This document shows, piece after piece, positions 20,960 to 26,173 of a stretch of 26,173 nucleotides of DNA. The translations under genes were made by a program, and so were the position numbers. The notes below the pieces were generated by a model, which worked only from the letters and a program-made list of their open reading frames with translations, ran no database searches and was not told the origin of the DNA. The stretch comes from Vitrella brassicaformis (lineage: Eukaryota; Sar; Vitrellaceae), in assembly GCA_001179505.1 (NCBI GenBank), contig CDMY01000541.1, forward strand, positions 1-26,173, in the 5' to 3' direction. The stretch's first letter is position 1, and every line of letters starts with the position of its first letter.

Positions 20960-23900
20960 CCGAGTGATGCCATGAAGAGGAGCACACTGTCGACAGGTGC
21001 GGCGAGTATGTCGACGGGCGGGTACTGCGTGAAGTGATTCTCATACACGGCAGACGAATACAAACGATAGCAGTGACCCGGACCATCACGACCTACATCA
21101 CATCCACACAAACAGGACACAGTGATGCGCACGGATGGCGTGGCCATGTGTGTGGCCATGTGTGTATGTGTATCTGCTCTTCCAGCCCTCTGGTCGGCAC
21201 TGGCCTTCGAGACCCACTGGACAGAGAAGAAGGACACGCCCATCGACTGCAGGTACCTCCGGCGCTTCTCCTTGCCGCAATCTACCACATACCTGTGTGT
21301 GTGTACACATTCGCACACACCATATACACACACATGTACACACCCACAAAGCGGAGCATACCCACCGGATGTTAGGCAGTGTCACTGACGTCTCAGCCAC
21401 ATTCGTGGCCACCACCACCACACGCTTGTCCGCAGGCGGATCACGAAACGCCCGGATCTGACACCCACACACACAACTAACACAATACAACACAACACCG
21501 ATGCGCCTTTCTCGTCATGTCGGCCCTCCATGCACCGACCTGGTGTTCGGCGCTCATTGATGCATACAGCAGAATGACCTCCATCCGCCCCTCCCCGTCA
21601 CACCCCAGCCACCGCGCTCCGCCGGTCTGCCGTGCGCGTCGGCTGGTGGTGTCCTTTTGGTCGAAGTCGGTGGTCTGCGGGCCGTCGTGCATGGTCTTGA
21701 CGGTCTTGAGGGGATGCTCCTCGTCTGACAGCCGGTAGGTGTCCAGATGGATGGTGTCCGGTTGCTGCGGTGGCTGTGGTGGGTGGGGATGGTCTGCATC
21801 TGCATGGATGTCATCCTGGTCATGGTCACTGCTGGTGCCTGAGTCTTGATCTGACGACTCTTCGGACTCTTCCCCCTCTAGACGGAATGTGTCTTCGTTT
21901 TGCCCATCGCCTTGGGTCTGTGGTGGGTGGCTGGCGCTGCTGGTCGTAGTCGGGGCGGCGTGATGGGGGTGTTGTGTTGCGGAGCATGTTTGCGATGCGG
22001 TGCACCTCCCGCTGACCGGTGGCGAAGACCAACACGCTGCCCGATGGGAGCTTCCTACACGTGAGGATACATACATGTATCGTGTGTTGTGTTGTGGTTT
22101 CCGTGAACGAATACCTGTGTATCTCTCTGACTTTCTTGACGGCGCTCTTGACGTAATCGGTGTGCGTCACGCGGTCGAAATGCACCTGAATTATCAATCG
22201 ACACCCACACATACACACACAGCATGCACCCACGCCCATGCTCGTGTCTGTATCTGTATGGTCCTCACGGTGACGGGATGTGCCTTGGCGTCGATGGAAA
22301 TGACGGGTGGGGGTGTGGGGAACAGACGCTTGTTGTCGGTGAAGTCACACAGGCGCAGCGTCGCTGACATTATCACCAGCCTGTACACACCATCACACAC
22401 AAACACACAGGTCAATGCGGGTGCTGTGTGTTAGTCGGCATTCGGCCATTCATTGCCTGACTTACTTGAGTGGCGGGAGCGTAGCGTCAGGCTTGTCGGC
22501 CATCTCGCGACGCAGACGAAGAGTTCGGGACAGCAAACCTACCCACACAACATGGTACGCAAAAAAGTGCAGCGTGTGGTGTGAGCACGTGCATGGATGT
22601 CTCGGTGTGAGTGTACGTACCGATGAGGATATCGCAGTTGACGGACCGCTTATGCGCCTTTTCCAGCACTATCGCACTGTACCGCCTACAAAAACACACA
22701 CACGCGCACGCAGGTACACGTTGCGGAGACCCTCCCCATGTTCACACCCATACTTACTTGCACAGGAAGTCGTTTTGTATCTCCTTGAGCAGAATGCCGT
22801 CCGTCATGAATTTGGGACGACAAGAAGGACCGCAGTGAGACCGGTCATAACGCACCTGCACGACACACACACACACGTACATATGCACACACAGAGCCTT
22901 TGTGAACGACCACCCACCCACCCACCCACCCACCTGGTAGCCCACGGCTTCTCTCATGTTCATCTCCTCTCCCACCCGCCGGCAGATCGATATCGCCGCC
23001 ACGCGACGCGGCTGAGTGATCCCTATCATGTACCCACCATCACCATCAGTACCACCTGGACCACACAGCCCCGCCTCATAAAGGAACTGAGGCACCTGTG
23101 TGGACTTGCCGCACCCCGTGTCGCCCGACACGATGACCACGTCGTGCTCCCTCACGGCCTCGACGATCTCACGCTCCATCATACACGCAGGCAGCCGCAG
23201 ACGCTGCTCATCGATGTGCGGCGGTCGGTGCAGCAGCACGTGACGAGTGGCGCCCGCCCACCAGACACTGCGGGACGGCTGCTTCTGCTGCTGGGGGGCA
23301 GGGAGAGGGGGAGGGAAGGGGGTTGGTGGCGGCTCGCTCTTGACGGCGGGTTTGTGGTGCTCGGGGTCGCTGTTGTCGTCTGCTGTTGGTCAGCGGTATT
23401 GTGTTGGGGTTTCTTGGGTCGGGTGGTTGGAGGGGGTGGGGAGGGAGAGAGGGCATCCTACAACCAATCACACATTCACACAGACACACAAAGATGCGCA
23501 CGTGCGCATGTGGCACGTGTCCGGGCAAAGTCACTCACCTCGGCCATTCGCTGCTGCATCCGCTTCTCCTTCCTGTGTGGACGGACAGCACACATCTCCC
23601 ATGGGACCGCTTTCCCCTCCTTTCTCAGCTGACCTCTTTCGCTTCTTGTCTACCTCATCCGCAATGCTCCGAGAAATGTCCAAACCTACACATACGTGCA
23701 CATGTATTCAATCAGACAGACAGACAGGCGATTGTCTATAGTATCTGACCGGCTTCGTGCTGTCGTTTGACGAGCTCCACTTTCCGCCTCTTGGTGCGTC
23801 AACGCCGTCGGCTGAAGCAACGATAGATGCTCTGATTGACACACGCAGCAGCAGCAAAGGGGAGGAATGAACATCCATAGTGGGATGTGGTTGTCTGACT

Positions 23901-24252
23901 GGCTGACCAGGTTTGAGTGCGTATTTCCTGAGCTCCTCGAACACCGCCTCACTCTTCTCTGCCGCTTCGTGCTTGCGCTGATTGACACACACACACACAC
24001 ACAATTACACAGACAGACACATGGACATGCATGACATCTACTTGTTCATTCTTACCTTGACTGTTCGATCTTTCTTCTCTTCCTCTTGCTCATTTTCTTC
24101 TCCTCTGGCTTTGGCTCATCGTCCTGCCTGTTGTTCTTGGGATGCTTGGCTCGGTGGATCTGCCGACGCGCCTCCCTCGACGACGGCAAGATCAACTGAT
24201 TCGTGTCATCCGTCACATCCGTGTCCATTGCCAACGACGTCAAGCCATTCAT
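18509..24252 (-). CDS. DHX37: DHX37/Dhr1-type DEAH-box RNA helicase, damaged copy
   Basis: Dhr1/DHX37 is the nucleolar helicase that displaces U3 snoRNA from pre-ribosomes. Exons: 24252-24056, 23977-23908, 23685-23634, 23572-23539, 23290-22934, 22855-22758, 22685-22621, 22538-22466, 22380-22269, 22185-22115, 22054-21540, 21457-21366, 21292-21174, 21092-20961, 20865-20633, 20544-20339, 20252-20104, 19999-19901, 19824-19773, 19706-19604, 19541-19431, 19330-19268, 19199-19110, 19034-18906, 18820-18509. Motifs: [86 protein letters not shown], and a family-specific C-terminus (ALLEGLV, LISEYV, EREWPP). The catalytic DEAH box reads EKAH. A donor reads AT (21173), an acceptor AA (19707-19708) and one donor GC (20960). 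Frames break inside exons 11, 15, 16 and 20, and the exon 1/2 junction is off by one. It is a decaying paralogue or a badly sequenced real gene. Confidence 0.88.
18835..18854. repeat. (AG)n microsatellite
   Basis: Run of agag in the last intron of the DHX37 gene. On the coding strand it is a (CT)n pyrimidine tract upstream of the acceptor at 18821-18822. Confidence 0.97.
19085..19104. repeat. (TG)n microsatellite
   Basis: Lies in a DHX37 intron just after the donor at 19109; reads (CA)n on the coding strand. Confidence 0.95.
20018..20043. repeat. (CA)n microsatellite
   Basis: Lies in the DHX37 intron between exons 20252-20104 and 19999-19901; reads (TG)n on the coding strand. Confidence 0.97.
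20937..20959. repeat. (TG)n microsatellite at a GC donor
   Basis: On the coding strand the intron starts GC and runs straight into (AC)n, so the microsatellite begins at the splice donor itself. Confidence 0.96.
22621..22685 (-). other. Exon carrying the degenerate DEAH box (EKAH)
   Basis: Within the helicase gene, this 65-nt exon reads [21 protein letters not shown]. In the family the same stretch reads VIIDEAHERS..TDILI, so D, E and the following E are replaced by E, K and K while the flanking residues are kept. Two of the three changes (E to K twice) are single G-to-A steps on the coding strand. Confidence 0.9.
22910..22933. repeat. (CCCA)n microsatellite
   Basis: Runs into the donor of the Walker A exon of DHX37; on the coding strand the intron starts with repeated GTGG/GGGT units. 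Confidence 0.93.
23985..24003. repeat. (CA)n microsatellite
   Basis: Lies in the first DHX37 intron, just before the acceptor at 23978-23979 on the coding strand. Confidence 0.96.
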
Positions 24253-24602
24253 CTTCCCTGTGATCTATACATACTCGGCTAACTTGACAGCTCGCCACCA
24301 GCCCACCAGCCAGAGAACCCTCACCTACCCGGCGGCCTCTCGGGTTAGACGCTGCGGGAAAATCTATACATGCCTGTGCTCCACAGCTGGGGTCCGGGGA
24401 GGTTGGTTGGTTGGTTATTGTGTTTAACGAGACTCGTGTCTGTAACCCCGGAGGGGATCCTGTCCATATCACGCACTAAACTAGCAGCATGCACATGCAT
24501 AGAAGCATGCACACGGCCTATCTCCCCATCCCACCCAACCGCTCGACATGCACGTGCCACCCTATGATGGTCAGAAAAATCGCTGTGGACACCGGCTGCA
24601 CA
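24253..24602. other. Intergenic between DHX37 start and LINE tail
   Basis: This is the presumed promoter side of the helicase gene. It contains a short ggtt repeat (24401-24416) and no recognised gene or RNA. Confidence 0.5.
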
Positions 24603-24694
24603 TATACGAGAAGACAGCCAGACATATGCATGACGGGCAGAGGCTACCTATACGAGAAGACAGCCAGACATATGCATGACGGACAGAGGCTACT
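24603..24694 (-). repeat. 46 bp tandem duplication at the LINE 3' end
   Basis: Two nearly identical head-to-tail copies (24603-24648 and 24649-24694) begin tatacgagaagacagcc and end gcagaggctac or acagaggctac. The stop codon of the LINE ORF (cta, 24690-24692 on plus) lies in the last bases of the right copy. On the minus strand this is the start of the 3' UTR or tail of the element. Confidence 0.92.
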
Positions 24695-26173
24695 CAGAGA
24701 GCTCGACGTCGAGCGCCCATTGATCGAGTACATGCTGTTCATATGTCAAGTCGTCGTCTGCCTCTGTCTGACTGTCTGGCGAGAACGGATTAAGTGCAAG
24801 CCACTCAGTGCGTGTTGCCTGTGCTGACAGAAGAAAGTCTGCCGCTGCAGAGAGCACCGGCAGTTTGTCCGATTGCAGCACACAACAAGTGAAAACAATT
24901 GGATGTGACCTGCGCCACCGACGATAACTACAGGCATCAGGGGCAGTCACGCCATGCTGGCCGATAACACGGTGGAGCGTGTCACGAAGAGAACGATACA
25001 GTGGACAACATGCCAACACATGAGACTCATCCTCAATGGGAGGGCGGGTGATTGATTGCCCAGTAAGGCTCACGGCAGATACGAGCAAGTCAGTTCTGTG
25101 CGAGCAAAACGGGCATACGCTGCCCTCTCTCGGCCGGCCGAGGATGCGTCCATCCATGATGGCAGAAGGGTAGCAGCCCACCCGAAAAAGAAACAGAGCA
25201 CGACGCTTACGAAACGGCAGCGACAGGTAAGGAGGAAAGCACGGCAATGGCTGAATGATGCGATGGAGCCAATCTTGCCCTTGCTGGAGCACATGCATAT
25301 GCGCAGCAGCAGGGACATATGGCGCCATACACACAATCGAATCCATGTCACAGAGGCAGTCACGTAAGGGAGATGGAAAGGAACGATGTAGGCGAGGAAA
25401 TGCTACAGAAAAAGAATGATTGAACAAAGAAGACGGCACAAACAGCTCTTTGCGTGCCTGAAACAGAGCTCTACGAGAGACAGCTGTCTGGCCACACGCA
25501 TACGTGCGCCAAGGCAGTAAGGATATCGCCTCGGCTGAGAGAGGGGCGGAGGAAGGGAGGGAGCCTTACGCATATCAGGCAAATGAGCACGATTCCATCG
25601 GTCGGTCAAAAGACGAGCAAACTCTGCCTTTGTGTGCGCCATGATCATGTGTTTTATATCGATAGCACTCAGTGGGCCAATCTGACTAATACGGACGCGC
25701 TGGCCCATGAAATCGAATGTGCGTGCAAATAGAGTGAATGTGTTGTGCTTTTGCGTGTAGAAGTAAGCGTCGTTGCCCTGCATGCGCCGGAATGACGGAG
25801 CAGACCGATAAGCATGCTGTGCAACAGCAAAAGCCTTCTCTGCAAGGATGCCAGCTCTGCGATTGCGCAGGCGGACATAGAAGGACAGCTGGCGACAACG
25901 CGCCTCGAAGAGCACCGAAATACGACCAAGCTCACACAGCAAGGCCTCAGTAGAGACACGACGGGTGACCCCCATACAGGACAGCAAGTAGTGCCGATGG
26001 AGACGCTCAAGAGCATCACAGTTAGTGCCCGCCCATAGCTCACTACCGTACAGCTAGATGGGAGCTACCATGGCATCATACAAGTGGAAGCGTGTTTGTA
26101 GGTCAAGGGCAGGAAGCTGCCTAAGGCGACGTCGATATACCGCTAGCGCAGCCACCCCTTTCTTGGCCATCAT
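24690..26173 (-). mobile_element. LINE (non-LTR) ORF2 C-terminal part, inactivated, runs off the window
   Basis: The minus-strand frame from 26173 reads MMAKKGVAALAVYRRRLRQ, then LQTRFHLYDAMVAPI, a TAG (26054-26056), then LYGSELWAGTNCDALERL and LLSCMGVTRRVSTEALLCEL. This is the region just after the reverse-transcriptase core in LINEs (conserved YGsElW and lLgv blocks). The frame then changes at about 25430-25520 (VSRRALFQARKELFVPSSLF continues in another frame) and ends with a CCHC-type finger, CPFC, then DESHVLACCPLYRSLR, before the stop at 24690. The stop codon and frame change show an inactive copy. The RT core and endonuclease would lie beyond the right edge. It has the same orientation as the endonuclease fragment at 1396-2090. 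Confidence 0.87.

Noticed and set aside
23292-23457. Pro/Ser-rich frame [12 protein letters not shown] as a separate DHX37 exon
   Set aside because: Its frame does not continue into the [12 protein letters not shown] block; a phase-0 acceptor at 23291-23292 joins the previous exon directly, so this is best read as intron.

Overview
This is nuclear DNA from a eukaryote with many short introns (about 50-250 bp, mostly GT-AG). The introns are rich in (CA)n/(TG)n. The gene set (UbiE/COQ5 methyltransferase, DHX37-type helicase, GT64 glycosyltransferase, clostripain-like protease, ankyrin protein, Helitron, LINE) and the intron style would fit a free-living protist, for example a chromerid/alveolate alga. 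That placement is an inference, not something the sequence proves. No tRNA, rRNA, CRISPR array or bacterial operon was seen.

Layout from left to right: a degenerate minisatellite of about 60 bp units (1-760), with inverted copies at 1236-1390 that abut a truncated LINE endonuclease fragment (1396-2090, minus). Next come a minus-strand UbiE/COQ5 methyltransferase gene (2184-3576), an ankyrin-repeat gene with one repeat per exon (4049-6602, minus), and a large internally duplicated, possibly beta-trefoil protein (6643-9041, minus). A Helitron follows on the minus strand. Its 3' hairpin and CTAG/T terminus lie only about 185 bp upstream of that gene's start, and its Pif1-like helicase is at 9837-11354. 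A fragmentary plus-strand gene of unknown function surrounds a 300 bp assembly gap (11921-13136). The right half holds a GT64 exostosin-family glycosyltransferase (14039-15405, minus), a secreted-looking clostripain (C11) relative (15862-18288, minus), a 25-exon DHX37/Dhr1-type DEAH helicase (18509-24252, minus) and the 3' part of a second LINE copy (24690-26173, minus) that ends in a 46 bp tandem duplication.

The genes do not form an obvious pathway. They are ordinary single genes on one strand, interrupted by mobile elements. The points most worth attention are: the DHX37 locus, whose DEAH box reads EKAH and which has two broken splice sites and at least four frame breaks; the clean Helitron terminus in a gene promoter; the C11 protein that keeps its catalytic Cys region but lacks a visible His half; and the strict exon-per-repeat ankyrin gene. 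I did not find a convincing new multi-gene system.
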